Positions 16,540 to 25,139 of a stretch of 64,000 nucleotides of DNA are shown piece after piece (the first letter of the stretch is position 1; each line of letters opens with the position of its first letter). Made by a program: the position numbers and the translations under genes. Source of the DNA: Planctomycetes bacterium GWF2_41_51. GTDB lineage: Bacteria; Planctomycetota; Phycisphaerae; Sedimentisphaerales; UBA12454. The notes under the pieces are model-generated. The model made no database searches. It was not told where the DNA came from and worked only from the letters and a program-made list of their open reading frames with translations. The stretch lies in contig MHXZ01000073.1 of assembly GCA_001825665.1 (NCBI GenBank), forward strand, positions 18,395 to 82,394. Direction: 5' to 3'.

Positions 16540-17247
16540 TTAATTTTTATAAACCACTTCCGCTTCACCAGCCAAATGCTTGATAACGATTACCTCCGGC
16601 CGTAAATCCGCCAGCAAATCATCATGTGCGCTTGCGAGAATAAATGTTTTGCCCGTCTTGGTTGCGAATTTGCGAAGGTTATGCGATATGACCGCCGCCG
16701 TTACTCTGTCCAGTTGACTGCAAAACTCATCTGCGAAAATGAATTGTTTATCCGAGGCAATTGCTTTTGCGATTCGATAGCGATATTTCTGTCCCTCTGA
16801 CAAATTCGCCGGCGAATTGAGCACACAAAATACATCCGTCAGCCCTGCGTAGCTCAATGTCCTCAATATCTCAAGAAATCCGGTATTGGAATTTGCTCGT
16901 TGATTATTGGTTATTCTCTTGTAATTTGTATCTTGGTTATTGGTTATTTTTTCTATTGCATCAACACAAGTCTTATCATTCGCAAGCGGTATATCATCGA
17001 TATTGAGTTTATTTTCATTTTCGCAATGATTATAAAATTCTCGCAGAATCACGCTTTTGCCGCTCCCTGATGGCCCTGTGATATAGCATATCTGCCCAGG
17101 CGATAAGTTGATTGTGCAGTTATGCAGGATAGCGTTACTTTTAAGCCGCTGCACTGTGATACCGAAAGCCCGCATAACATCGCTGACCTTGCCGGTTAAA
17201 GGAAGTTTCCAGTCAAACATTTTATTTGCCGTTAATGTTATATTCAT
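16540..17247 (-). CDS. Soluble ABC ATPase of COG2401 type
   Basis: The 235-residue protein has Walker A GPSGSGKS (residues 58-65), signature LSEGQ (149-153), Walker B FIFADEF with Glu174, and the D-loop SQLD. A switch histidine is in LASAHDDL. There are no membrane segments. COG2401 is defined as an ABC-type ATPase fused to an acetyltransferase; in this window the two halves are separate genes in one operon. Its job is unknown, but such ATPases recur near phage-like packaging genes. Residues 101-117 (ITNNQDTNYKRITNNQR) are encoded by two ATTGGTTATT repeats and interrupt the region before the signature motif. Confidence 0.75.
   Translation of the reverse strand: MNITLTANKMFDWKLPLTGKVSDVMRAFGITVQRLKSNAILHNCTINLSPGQICYITGPSGSGKSVILREFYNHCENENKLNIDDIPLANDKTCVDAIEKITNNQDTNYKRITNNQRANSNTGFLEILRTLSYAGLTDVFCVLNSPANLSEGQKYRYRIAKAIASDKQFIFADEFCSQLDRVTAAVISHNLRKFATKTGKTFILASAHDDLLADLRPEVIVIKHLAGEAEVVYKN
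16902..16950 (-). repeat. In-frame AATAACCAAT repeat inside the ABC ATPase gene
   Basis: ATTGGTTATT occurs at 16906-16915 and 16939-16948. Read on the coding strand the unit gives ITNNQ twice. The repeat is of the interspersed intergenic kind and has been kept in frame. Confidence 0.65.
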
Positions 17248-17420
17248 AAATAACCTTTCTTTGCGTCTATAATTACACAGAACTTGCGCAAATTTTTGAC
17301 GACATTTTTAAAAAAAGGTTAAGAGGCATTTAGATTTGAATAATAATGAAGTAAAATTTTTAAATTTTTTTATTCGCGCAAGTTTCCTCCTGCGCAATAT
17401 TATTGAAAACCAGTGATTAG

Positions 17421-17439
17421 CCCTCGGCTCTGCCGGGGG
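17421..17439. repeat. Perfect GC-rich hairpin
   Basis: CCCTCGGC (17421-17428) pairs with GCCGGGGG (17432-17439) across a TCT loop, including one T-G pair. It sits downstream of the GLUG gene and upstream of the ABC ATPase. There is no T-run on the minus strand, so it is either a weak terminator or a REP-type palindrome. Confidence 0.5.
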
Positions 17440-17472
17440 TTCTTCTGAAAATTGCCTTAACGTTTAATTTGG

Positions 17473-18987
17473 CTACAGACCCGCCAGCCAATTTTCCGCA
17501 AATACTGCAAAATCAGCAAAATTCACTATGTTGTTTTTATTTATATCAATTCCGCCGCAGTAATTATTTGAAGCATCGCAATCCATCATCAGCCATTTTG
17601 AGCAAAACGCGCCAAGGTCTTCAATGCCGACTCCATCCGGACACGCAAAATCACCGACCAAAGATTCGAAATTTAATCGTGGATAATTTACTCCATCGCC
17701 GCACATTCTCCATAAATCGTTTGTGCCGTTCGTTGTTTCGTTGCAGAAATCCCAACCCGCCGCAGTAAACGTTGCGCACGTTTTCATCTCAGCAGTCGTC
17801 TTACCTGTCCCACCTGAACTTGTCTGCTGGTTAGAAGTATTTTTATCCCAGAAGCTATCTGTCACCGTGCCGCCATTATAGCCTATCATACCGTATATAT
17901 TGTATGAACCTGAACCGGCGGTAACCAAACCTGTGGAATAGCAGTTATCGATTGTACCTGATACAACTACACCTATCAGTCCGCCAACGTTGTTCGATGT
18001 TGTCCCTACGCTGACTGCTCCTGTTGCGTACGAATCGAAAATATTATTATTTCCGTAATGGTCTCCCACAAGCCCCCCAATATACGTGCTGCTCGAATAG
18101 CCGGTAACCATTCCGTCCGCAAAACACATACTAATGAATCCGCTGTTTATGCCGATAAGCCCGCCCACATAGGATTTTCCGCTGACTGCTCCTGTTGCAT
18201 GACAGCGCACGACAATAGCCGAACTGTCATAATTTTCGCCGATGAGTCCGCCAACTTTATAAACAGTCGTTGAACCTGATACTTGGCCATAAGCGCTGCA
18301 ATTTATCACATTGCCATAGTTCCTGCCTATCAATCCTCCTGTTCCGCCTTGTCCGCCAATACTTGTCACTGAAACAGATGCCGATGAATCTCGGATAATG
18401 CCGGTTGAACTATTTTCGCCCACAAGCCCACCCAACGTTGAAATACTCGGTCCATTAGCGGTTCCCGTTGCGCTGCAATTTGTGATAAGACCGCCATAAT
18501 TGTAACCGACTACGCAGCCGGCAGGGTACTCACCGTAAACCTGACCAGCCGTATTGCAGTTCTCGATAGTACCTCCCTCATGAAATCCGACAAGCCCTCC
18601 GACAGAGTAGCGGCCGGTCATACTGAACGAAGTAATATTAATATTAATTATGCTGCTGCCAATCGCATATCCGAAGAGACCAACGTTATCACCTGTTGGC
18701 GTGTTGATGACGGCATTGCTGATAATGTGGCTGTTGCCGTTAATGGTGCCGGTGAACTTAGTGGTTGAATTGCCGACAGGTACTATTGCAGCACCGTATA
18801 AATTCACATCGTCTGTAAGGATAAAATGCTTGTTCCAGTCACTGTCGGTTATCATCAATTCCTGCCAATTAGAAATGCTGCTGATTTTATAAGGTGCGTC
18901 TGGCTCTCCTGTCCCGCCGTTATATGTCCCCGCGATAGAAAAACTGACAAATGCAAAAAACGCTAATACTCCCGCTATCTTCTTCAT
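17473..18987 (-). CDS. Secreted GLUG-repeat protein with dockerin-like tail
   Basis: The 504-residue protein has a signal peptide (MKKIAGVLAFFAFVSFSIAG). It then has about ten GLUG-type repeats (GGLVGFHEGGTIENCNTAG, GGLIGRNYGNVINCSAYG and others), which probably build a beta-helix or adhesin-like rod. The C-terminus has paired dockerin-like EF-hand units (IEDLGAFCSKWL, then IDINKNNIVNFADFAVFAENWL). It is probably extracellular, for adhesion or polysaccharide contact; no enzyme motif was seen. It is transcribed from a consensus promoter at 19015-19043. Confidence 0.85.
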   Translation of the reverse strand: MKKIAGVLAFFAFVSFSIAGTYNGGTGEPDAPYKISSISNWQELMITDSDWNKHFILTDDVNLYGAAIVPVGNSTTKFTGTINGNSHIISNAVINTPTGDNVGLFGYAIGSSIININITSFSMTGRYSVGGLVGFHEGGTIENCNTAGQVYGEYPAGCVVGYNYGGLITNCSATGTANGPSISTLGGLVGENSSTGIIRDSSASVSVTSIGGQGGTGGLIGRNYGNVINCSAYGQVSGSTTVYKVGGLIGENYDSSAIVVRCHATGAVSGKSYVGGLIGINSGFISMCFADGMVTGYSSSTYIGGLVGDHYGNNNIFDSYATGAVSVGTTSNNVGGLIGVVVSGTIDNCYSTGLVTAGSGSYNIYGMIGYNGGTVTDSFWDKNTSNQQTSSGGTGKTTAEMKTCATFTAAGWDFCNETTNGTNDLWRMCGDGVNYPRLNFESLVGDFACPDGVGIEDLGAFCSKWLMMDCDASNNYCGGIDINKNNIVNFADFAVFAENWLAGL

Positions 18988-19014
18988 ACCTTCATCTCCA
19001 TTTAATTGGGACGT

Positions 19015-19043
19015 ATTATATCTTTTTGCAGGTCCAACGTCAA
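19015..19043 (-). promoter_or_regulatory. Sigma70 promoter for the GLUG gene
   Basis: On the minus strand TTGACG (19043-19038), a 17-base spacer and TATAAT (19020-19015) lie 28 bases before the ATG at 18987. This is a strong consensus match. Confidence 0.75.
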
Positions 19044-19109
19044 TTACTTTATTTTGCCCTGGCCTTAATTCGCGCCGCAGTTAGTCAAAAGCGAAGAATA
19101 AATTTCCAG

Positions 19110-19138
19110 TTTACGTTTTCGCCTTATATGGCTATAAT
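19110..19138 (+). promoter_or_regulatory. Probable promoter for the ATPase/DUF4276 module
   Basis: TTTACG (19110-19115), 17 bases, then TATAAT (19133-19138), 54 bases before the ATG at 19192. The -35 is weak and the -10 perfect. Confidence 0.55.
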
Positions 19139-19191
19139 AAGGGGAAATTGGGACTAATTTGCCTGATATATAACAAGGTAAGGAATGTATT

Positions 19192-20268
19192 ATGGGTCAA
19201 TCTCTGGACAAACTAACAATAAAAGGCTTTAAGTCCATCAAGTCTCTTGAGAACTTTAAGCTTAAAAACCTTAACATAATGATAGGCGGCAATGGCGCAG
19301 GAAAAAGCAATTTTATTGAAGTTTTCCGCATGCTTTGCGCTATGGCTGAAGGTGAGAGTGCGTTTGATAAGTTTACCCAAATGGGTGGTGGTGCTGATGA
19401 TTTTCTTCATAATGGGCCTAAGGCAACGCCTGTTATAGAAATAGATTTGAATTTTGAAGAATTTTATTTTTCAAGAAGATTATTTCCTACTGTCAGCGAA
19501 AAATTTGTTATAGAAAAAGAAGGTATCTTCGGAAAAAACAAATTTGCTACTGGTATTTATGATACACATTTACAATCAGAAATCGGTAAATCATTAAGAA
19601 ATCAGGTTAATGAACTTGTTTCTAATATTATTGTTTATCATTTTCATGATACTAGTTCAACGGCTCCGATGAGGCGTTCTGAAATCACAGCAGATAATAT
19701 AAAATTACGTTCCGATGCTTCTAACATTGCCCCATTTCTTTTACAGTTGAGAAAAGATGAGCCTAAACATTATAATGCAGTAGTAGAAGCGGTCAGATTA
19801 GTAACACCATTTTTTGATGATTTTATATTGGAGCCTGAACGAAAAGGTGAAAAGGAAAAAGTTAATTTAAGCTGGCGGCAAAAGGGTTCGGATTATCCTA
19901 TGCAGCCTTATCATTTCTCAGATGGTACTATTCGCTTTATATGTCTTGCTACCGCTCTTTTACAACCCGCACCACCTTCAGCGATTATTATTGATGAACC
20001 TGAACTTGGCCTTCATCCTTATGCAATAGAAATATTATCAGAATTGATTAAAGCTGCTTCAACAAAAACCCAGGTAATCATTTCTACGCAATCTCCGCAC
20101 TTGATAGATAAATTTAACCCGGAAGATATTATTGTTGTTAACCGGGAAGATGGAGCTTCAACTTTTGATAGACTAAATGAAAAAGAGCTTGCTGAGTGGC
20201 TAAAAGATTATTCGCTTGGCGAGCTTTGGAGAAAAAATGTAATAGCCGGAGGTCCGGTTAATGAGTAG
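19192..20268 (+). CDS. AAA/ABC-type ATPase of an OLD/PARIS-like two-gene module
   Basis: The 358-residue ATPase has Walker A GGNGAGKSN (residues 32-40) and a signature-like FSDGTIRF. Walker B is IIIDEPELGLHP (Asp268-Glu269), and a terminal ISTQSPHLID switch region follows. This is the SMC/RecF-like AAA_21/AAA_15 layout shared by OLD, GajA, AriA and PtuA ATPases. The C-terminal TOPRIM nuclease of OLD proteins is absent. Instead the next gene, overlapping by 8 bases, encodes a DUF4276 protein. In known defence systems such ATPases sense an infection signal and activate the nuclease partner, so a defensive role is probable but inferred. Translation start ATG follows aaggtaagga. Confidence 0.8.
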   Translation: MGQSLDKLTIKGFKSIKSLENFKLKNLNIMIGGNGAGKSNFIEVFRMLCAMAEGESAFDKFTQMGGGADDFLHNGPKATPVIEIDLNFEEFYFSRRLFPTVSEKFVIEKEGIFGKNKFATGIYDTHLQSEIGKSLRNQVNELVSNIIVYHFHDTSSTAPMRRSEITADNIKLRSDASNIAPFLLQLRKDEPKHYNAVVEAVRLVTPFFDDFILEPERKGEKEKVNLSWRQKGSDYPMQPYHFSDGTIRFICLATALLQPAPPSAIIIDEPELGLHPYAIEILSELIKAASTKTQVIISTQSPHLIDKFNPEDIIVVNREDGASTFDRLNEKELAEWLKDYSLGELWRKNVIAGGPVNE

Positions 20269-20929
20269 TATCGAAGTTTACATCATTTGCGAAGGGCCGA
20301 CGGAACAAACCTTTGTCAGAGATATTCTTAAGCGGCAAATGAGTTATAACAATATTTTTTTATATCCAATTTTGATTGGAAAACCCGGACATCAGGGAGG
20401 AAATGTTAAATTTGACAGAGCTAAGGAAGATATAGGTAGGTTTTTGAAACAAAGGCCGGATACATATGTATCTACTATGCTTGATTATTTTAGATTAGAC
20501 CCAAATTGGCCGGGAAACAGGAAAAGCAGACTTACTGCAATAAAAAAAGCTGAAAAAGTAGAAACAGCTACTGTGGCAGAAATTGAGCGGTTGTTTCCGA
20601 AACTTAATGTTAAAAAGCGTTTTATTCCATATATTGAAATGCATGAATTTGAAGCTTTGTTATTCAGTGATGCTTCAATTCTTGCGGATAAAATATCCGT
20701 GCCGAAAAATGAAATAGATAAGATTTTAAATGAATGTAAAGAACCGGAAGAGATTAATGATGGTGCAGAAACTGCTCCCTCGAAAAGGTTAATTGCTTTA
20801 TGCGATAGTTATCGTAAAGTTGCTATGGGAAAAACCATATCTGAGGCCATTGGGATAAAAACCATTCGTGAAAAATGTTCCCATTTTAACGAATGGTTAA
20901 CAAAATTAGAGCAACTTGAAACTTTATAA
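20261..20929 (+). CDS. DUF4276 TOPRIM-like effector partner
   Basis: The 222-residue protein opens with VYIICEGPTEQTFVRDIL. EGPTE (residues 11-15) resembles the TOPRIM glutamate motif (VEGxTD) and sits at the same N-terminal position. A later LDYF and the conserved RFIPYIEMHEFEALLFSD complete the DUF4276 pattern. The family commonly follows an AAA ATPase gene. By analogy with AriB (DUF4435) of PARIS it may be the nuclease or effector. Start ATG 20261 overlaps the ATPase stop (ATGAGTAG), implying translational coupling. Confidence 0.75.
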   Translation: MSSIEVYIICEGPTEQTFVRDILKRQMSYNNIFLYPILIGKPGHQGGNVKFDRAKEDIGRFLKQRPDTYVSTMLDYFRLDPNWPGNRKSRLTAIKKAEKVETATVAEIERLFPKLNVKKRFIPYIEMHEFEALLFSDASILADKISVPKNEIDKILNECKEPEEINDGAETAPSKRLIALCDSYRKVAMGKTISEAIGIKTIREKCSHFNEWLTKLEQLETL

Positions 20930-21020
20930 AATAATCAAATAAATCTGCGTAATCTGTGATAAAAATTTTTGTCGTATTCCATTGAAAGCCACCTTGCTTT
21001 CTCCTTCCTTGCTTCTGTCT

Positions 21021-21416
21021 CTACCTTTTGCCGGCCGATTTAATGAGCTTCCGCACTTCATAATAGCTGATCTTATTATTTCGAGCTATTTTATTCATTG
21101 GCAAATCGTTGATAAAATAATCTTTCATAATTTTCATTTTCAATGGTGTCAGATTTTTATTCGACAGGGCGTTAACGAAATTATTGTTGCTGATTCGATC
21201 CGCGATCTTTTTGATTCGTCTTGCGATAGTTGCCTCGTGCACTTGCGCTGCCGCTGCGATATTGCGAAAATTTTGTGAGGCAAGAAACAGGTTGATAAAA
21301 GCCTTGTCTTTATCCGGCAGCATCTCGATTCTGCCGGGAATTTTTTCGAGCAAATCTAAAAGTTCTCTCTTCGTGATTTTTTTCAATTTTGCTGTTTGGA
21401 TTTCTTGTACCAACAT
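21021..21416 (-). CDS. Small double-HTH regulator, phage-like
   Basis: The 131-residue basic protein has two candidate helix-turn-helix segments: NIAAAAQVHEATIARRIKKI (about residues 52-71) and MNKIARNNKISYYEVRKLIK (about 107-126). The first resembles sigma-region-4 or resolvase-type HTHs. No enzyme motif was seen. It stands alone upstream (in transcription order) of the ABC ATPase/GNAT/ParB/TerS-like genes on the same strand. It could be their regulator or a packaging DNA-binding protein, but this is inference from position only. Confidence 0.55.
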   Translation of the reverse strand: MLVQEIQTAKLKKITKRELLDLLEKIPGRIEMLPDKDKAFINLFLASQNFRNIAAAAQVHEATIARRIKKIADRISNNNFVNALSNKNLTPLKMKIMKDYFINDLPMNKIARNNKISYYEVRKLIKSAGKR

Positions 21417-21666
21417 ATCTACCTCCGTTCATTTCTGCTCTTATATTTTCCTCATCAATTTAACGACCGCAAAGACCTTTATTGTTCTTATATATTGTTT
21501 GTTTTTTACTTAACTTTTGTGCTATTTTAACTGAAAATATTAAAAAAGCAAACCATTTTTTTGTAATTTTTGTTAATTTTTTAATAAGTTTACTAAATAC
21601 TTAACAAATAAAGAGTTGCAATATTTTTCAAATTGTGGTAATAATCATAAAAATTCGGGTGGAGAA

Positions 21667-22557
21667 ATGGAAAGTTCGATACATCTTATAGTTAGGCGTA
21701 ACGAACAGACGGTGAATGAGTTTACGTTTGCAGAGGGAAATCCAATCTTAATTGGACGCAGGTCCGATGTCCAGGTTGTTCTTACAGATAATGCCGTATC
21801 TCGTCAGCACGCAAAGATTTGCGCTGATGACGGCAAATGGGTGATAGAGGATTTGGATTCTGCAAATCGAACATTTCTTAACGGCCAGGCCGTTCATAAA
21901 TCGCAACTCAAGCAGGGCGATATACTTACGATTGCCGATTTCTCTGTGATGGTCAATATTGCCAGCAAAATTGATAATATGAAATTATCCGCTGATGATA
22001 CCGTAAGTCTCGAAGCCGCTTCACTTTCCACTCCGCGCGATGAAGTAATTGTGCGAAAACCCGATGCCTCCCACGCTCCCGCCTTAAGACTTGCCGCCAG
22101 AAGACTTACGGATTTTGCGCAAGCTATAGAATCTCTGGGTTCGGCAAATAATCTTGACGAGTTTGTGCAATCGCTATTAAAGCTTTCTGTGCAGCAGTTT
22201 ACGGCATTTCGCGTTTGGTGCGGAATCAGAAGCGCCAACACTGGCCCAATCACTTTCCAGGCCGGCAAACGACGCGACGGCAAGCCGGTTCTTTTGACGG
22301 ATATCAGGTTAGGGCCTAAAGTTACAGAAACTTTCGAACGCGGCCAATCTTTGGTTCTTCCGCAAGTTGCGGCAAAACTTGAAACAACCGAGCGAATCCG
22401 TTCCGCTATGATAGCAAGCATAAAACGCCCAAGTGGTTGTTTCGGCGTAATTTACATCGACAACGCAATGGTTCACCAGCATTATAGTCTTAGCGATTTG
22501 GATTATTTAATGATTCTCGCCATGCACACCGCTGCTGTATTAAAAAGCCATCTTTAA
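21667..22557 (+). CDS. FHA-GAF signalling protein
   Basis: Start set at ATG 21667 behind GGTGGAG; the earlier TTG at 21616 has no site. The 296-residue protein has an N-terminal FHA domain with all key positions: GRRSD (residues 30-34), SRQH (45-48) and a later N-G pair (LNG about 71-73). It therefore probably binds phosphothreonine. The C-terminal 150 residues look like a GAF domain (RLTDFAQAIESLGSANNLDEF through YLMILAMHTAAVLKSHL). No output domain is present, so it is probably an adaptor. Confidence 0.85.
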   Translation: MESSIHLIVRRNEQTVNEFTFAEGNPILIGRRSDVQVVLTDNAVSRQHAKICADDGKWVIEDLDSANRTFLNGQAVHKSQLKQGDILTIADFSVMVNIASKIDNMKLSADDTVSLEAASLSTPRDEVIVRKPDASHAPALRLAARRLTDFAQAIESLGSANNLDEFVQSLLKLSVQQFTAFRVWCGIRSANTGPITFQAGKRRDGKPVLLTDIRLGPKVTETFERGQSLVLPQVAAKLETTERIRSAMIASIKRPSGCFGVIYIDNAMVHQHYSLSDLDYLMILAMHTAAVLKSHL

Positions 22558-22578
22558 ATCATACAGGAGTAAATAGTT

Positions 22579-23253
22579 ATGCTTAAAAACATGATGTTTT
22601 TCCATTTCTATATTATCGCAATAGCATCTTTTTGTTTCGCTCTTCCCCAGAATCCTTTGCCCGCAATTGAAACACCGGATTTTTCAAATCTGATTTCTCA
22701 ACCGGTTTTAAAAACAATTGAAAACAATAAAATTGTTATCATACAGGATGGCAACGAGTTAACAAAAAATCTAATTGGAATTGCTTCGCCGCCAAAGGAA
22801 AATTTAAAACAGATGGCAAATCAATTTGTGAATAATTTATTAAAAGGCGAAAACATTTTTGTCGTTGCTGACCTGAACGATTGTAATTCAGTAAGCGTTT
22901 ACCGGTCTCCTGATGCAATGTTTATCAACGCAGAAATTATTCGGCAGGGCTATGGTTTAGCTTCTTCCGAACAAACCTTTAAACATGCGGAGCAGTTTAA
23001 ACAATTTGAAATTTTCGCGAGACAAACAGCAAAAGGAATTTGGGGAGTTCAGGCAATTATCACAGCGGCAGTGCAGGACAGCAATAATATAAAATTATCT
23101 GATAATGACGAAACTACTGTTTATGTAACCAAATCAGGAACGAAGTATCATACAAAGGATTGCAGATTCCTAAGAAAAAGTTCCACACCCATAAAGCTCA
23201 GCGAGGCAAAAACAAAGTATTCTCCATGCAGCGTTTGCAAACCTCCGCAGTAA
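22579..23253 (+). CDS. Exported SNase-like protein with Cys-rich C-terminus
   Basis: The 224-residue protein has a signal peptide (FHFYIIAIASFCFALP). A staphylococcal-nuclease-like core follows: ELTKNLIGIASP, then FVVADLNDCNSVSVY, FINAEIIRQGYGLAS and FEIFARQTAKGIWG. The C-terminal motif YVTKSGTKYHTKDCRFLRKSS ends SPCSVCKPP, a known add-on of secreted SNase-like proteins that resembles an Ada-type zinc site. The catalytic Arg/Glu set of thermonuclease is not all recognisable, so activity is uncertain. It follows the FHA gene by 21 bases and may share its transcript. Confidence 0.7.
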   Translation: MLKNMMFFHFYIIAIASFCFALPQNPLPAIETPDFSNLISQPVLKTIENNKIVIIQDGNELTKNLIGIASPPKENLKQMANQFVNNLLKGENIFVVADLNDCNSVSVYRSPDAMFINAEIIRQGYGLASSEQTFKHAEQFKQFEIFARQTAKGIWGVQAIITAAVQDSNNIKLSDNDETTVYVTKSGTKYHTKDCRFLRKSSTPIKLSEAKTKYSPCSVCKPPQ

Positions 23254-23513
23254 TATTACCATTTAGTGAATTTAGAGGACGATACAGTTCGCCTGGTTTG
23301 CCTGCTTTAACAAGTCGAATAATACTTAACACGAATTTTAATATTTTATGCGCTTTTTATATTTTTTTACAACCGACATGAAGTTTAAAAACGTATATTG
23401 TATAGATAGTTTCAGACGCGTGTTTTACTGGAACAAGGCTTTAAAAATTAATAATAGGCTCTTGTTAATTGCTCGAAGGAGCAATCTGATGCATTCAGAA
23501 AGGAGGCACGGTT
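23254..23513. other. Leader region of the hemerythrin gene
   Basis: No gene seen. A seven-base-pair hairpin ATTGCTC (23468-23474) / GAGCAAT (23479-23485) with a GAAG loop sits 28 bases before the start. AAGGAGG just upstream of the ATG at 23514 is a near-perfect ribosome binding site. Confidence 0.5.
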
Positions 23514-24272
23514 ATGGAAAAGGCAAGGAAATTAGCTGACATACTTGAACGCGTAAGAGGGGGAGAAGACCCGGCCAAAATCAGGCAGCAGGCAAAGCAG
23601 TTGCTTGCGACACTTCGATTGAGCGACATTAGCAAAGCTCATAAATATCTTGTAGGTACGGGAATGTCTCTCGACCAGCTTCGCACTCTCGTTTATGCCT
23701 TTGCATCTATTCTCGGTGATCAATTTGCGCTGCTTAGAGCTAACCTTTCAGCCGACCATCCCATTCGCAGAGTTCTCGCTGAACACGAAATGTTCGAATG
23801 TTTTCTGGCAGACCTTGAAATTGCGAATATAATGATTCAGGACACAGATGAACTGACAGAACTCTCAAGTGAATTCAGAAGATTGCAGCATATAACAGAG
23901 CATCTGCAGGCAATTGATATTCATGACCAGCGTGAAGACGATTTGATTTTCCCCGTTCTTGAAAATTATCCGTGCAGAAGTATTTGCGTAGTTCTCAGCA
24001 AAGCACATTGGCGAATCAAAAATATGGTAGGCAATCTGACAATGGCCGTTAATAACTTCAGGCAGTTCGACCCGATACAATTCAAAATTCAAATCAACGC
24101 TCTTTCTTCAGCCATCGTGCCGATTATGCGGGAACATATTTTCCAGGAGGATAATATTTTGTATCCTGTTGCGATTGACTGTGTAAAAGATGACAGAGTA
24201 TGGTGGCGGATAAAACAGCTAAGTGATGAAATGGGTTATTGTGGTTTTGATGCTCAGCCTTGCTGTTCATAA
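23514..24272 (+). CDS. DUF438-hemerythrin domain protein
   Basis: The 252-residue protein has an N-terminal DUF438-like helical domain (KLADILERVRGGEDPAKIRQ through LRTLVYAFASIL). A four-helix hemerythrin HHE domain follows, with iron-ligand-type motifs: EHEMFECFLADLE, LQHITEHLQAIDIHDQRED, SKAHWRIKNM and MREHIFQEDNILYPVA. Such proteins bind a di-iron centre and respond to oxygen or nitric oxide; RIC/YtfE relatives repair Fe-S clusters. No PAS domain is attached. An intrinsic terminator follows. Confidence 0.85.
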   Translation: MEKARKLADILERVRGGEDPAKIRQQAKQLLATLRLSDISKAHKYLVGTGMSLDQLRTLVYAFASILGDQFALLRANLSADHPIRRVLAEHEMFECFLADLEIANIMIQDTDELTELSSEFRRLQHITEHLQAIDIHDQREDDLIFPVLENYPCRSICVVLSKAHWRIKNMVGNLTMAVNNFRQFDPIQFKIQINALSSAIVPIMREHIFQEDNILYPVAIDCVKDDRVWWRIKQLSDEMGYCGFDAQPCCS

Positions 24273-24339
24273 ATTCTACCTCTTGCAGGGGGATGATGAT
24301 AGTTGCCCTTTAATGGGCAGCCGGGAGGAATTAGGATAT

Positions 24340-24368
24340 AGCTCCTCAAAGCATCGGGGAGCTTTTTT
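24340..24368 (+). terminator. Intrinsic terminator after the hemerythrin gene
   Basis: Stem AGCTCC (24340-24345) / GGAGCT (24358-24363) is followed by T6. It slightly overlaps the 3' end of the convergent HAD gene. A second small hairpin (GCCC/GGGC) lies at 24305-24317. Confidence 0.7.
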
Positions 24369-25023
24369 AATGCCAGCAAATCGCTTCGGCCGGCACATTC
24401 GCCAAATCGGGAGCGTAGAAATCGGCGCCCGGTATTTGAGCAGATGTGAAACTCGAAGTTATTCCCAGGCATTTACATCCTGCCGCCTTCGCCGCTTTAA
24501 TTCCGCTAAGTGCATCCTCGATGACAAGGCAGTCTTTCGGATTTAAATCAATTCGCTTTGCAGCGAGCAGGAAAATTTCCGGGTCAGGTTTTTTATTTTT
24601 TACATCGTTGCCTGCCAGAACCGCATCGAATATTTCAGCAGGAATTTTTATTTCATCGAGGTTGCCTTTTACTTTTCTCCAGTCGGCGCTCGAAGCTACC
24701 GCGATTTTCTTATTCATCTTTCTGCATTTTGCAATAAATTCTCTTACTCCGTTAAGAGGCTCCAAATCGCCTTTGATTATCTCGAGATAAATATCATAAG
24801 TGCGTTTTTTCGCCTGTGGTAAATCCAGCGGGAAATTATATGTTTCCGCGACTCCGCCAAGGAATCTGTCTTCGCCTGTTCCCGTAAAAGGGTGAAAATC
24901 CTGCGGCAAAACGGTTAGACCTTTTTCAGCGAACATCTGCGAAGCGGCCTTTATAATAAAAGGCTCCGAATCGAGCAATACGCCATCCATATCAAATATG
25001 ATTCCGTAAGGTAGTTGTGACAT
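24367..25023 (-). CDS. HAD phosphatase, beta-phosphoglucomutase-like
   Basis: The 218-residue protein has HAD motif I FDMDGVLLDSE (Asp11, Asp13), a helical cap, and motif II IAVASSADW. Motif III Lys is in KNKKPDPEIFLLAAKR, and motif IV is VIEDALSGIKAAKAAG. The cap size and sequence fit subclass IA phosphatases or phosphomutases acting on small phosphosugars. The substrate cannot be told. AGGA precedes the ATG. Confidence 0.85.
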   Translation of the reverse strand: MSQLPYGIIFDMDGVLLDSEPFIIKAASQMFAEKGLTVLPQDFHPFTGTGEDRFLGGVAETYNFPLDLPQAKKRTYDIYLEIIKGDLEPLNGVREFIAKCRKMNKKIAVASSADWRKVKGNLDEIKIPAEIFDAVLAGNDVKNKKPDPEIFLLAAKRIDLNPKDCLVIEDALSGIKAAKAAGCKCLGITSSFTSAQIPGADFYAPDLANVPAEAICWH

Positions 25024-25139
25024 TTTACATCCTATAAAAGTAAGATATGATTTTAAATATTGAGACCAAACCCTCTAACCGATTGCTTTTTGAATATCAT
25101 CCTTAATTTTTTTCTTTTTACCGGCCATATCAAATACGT

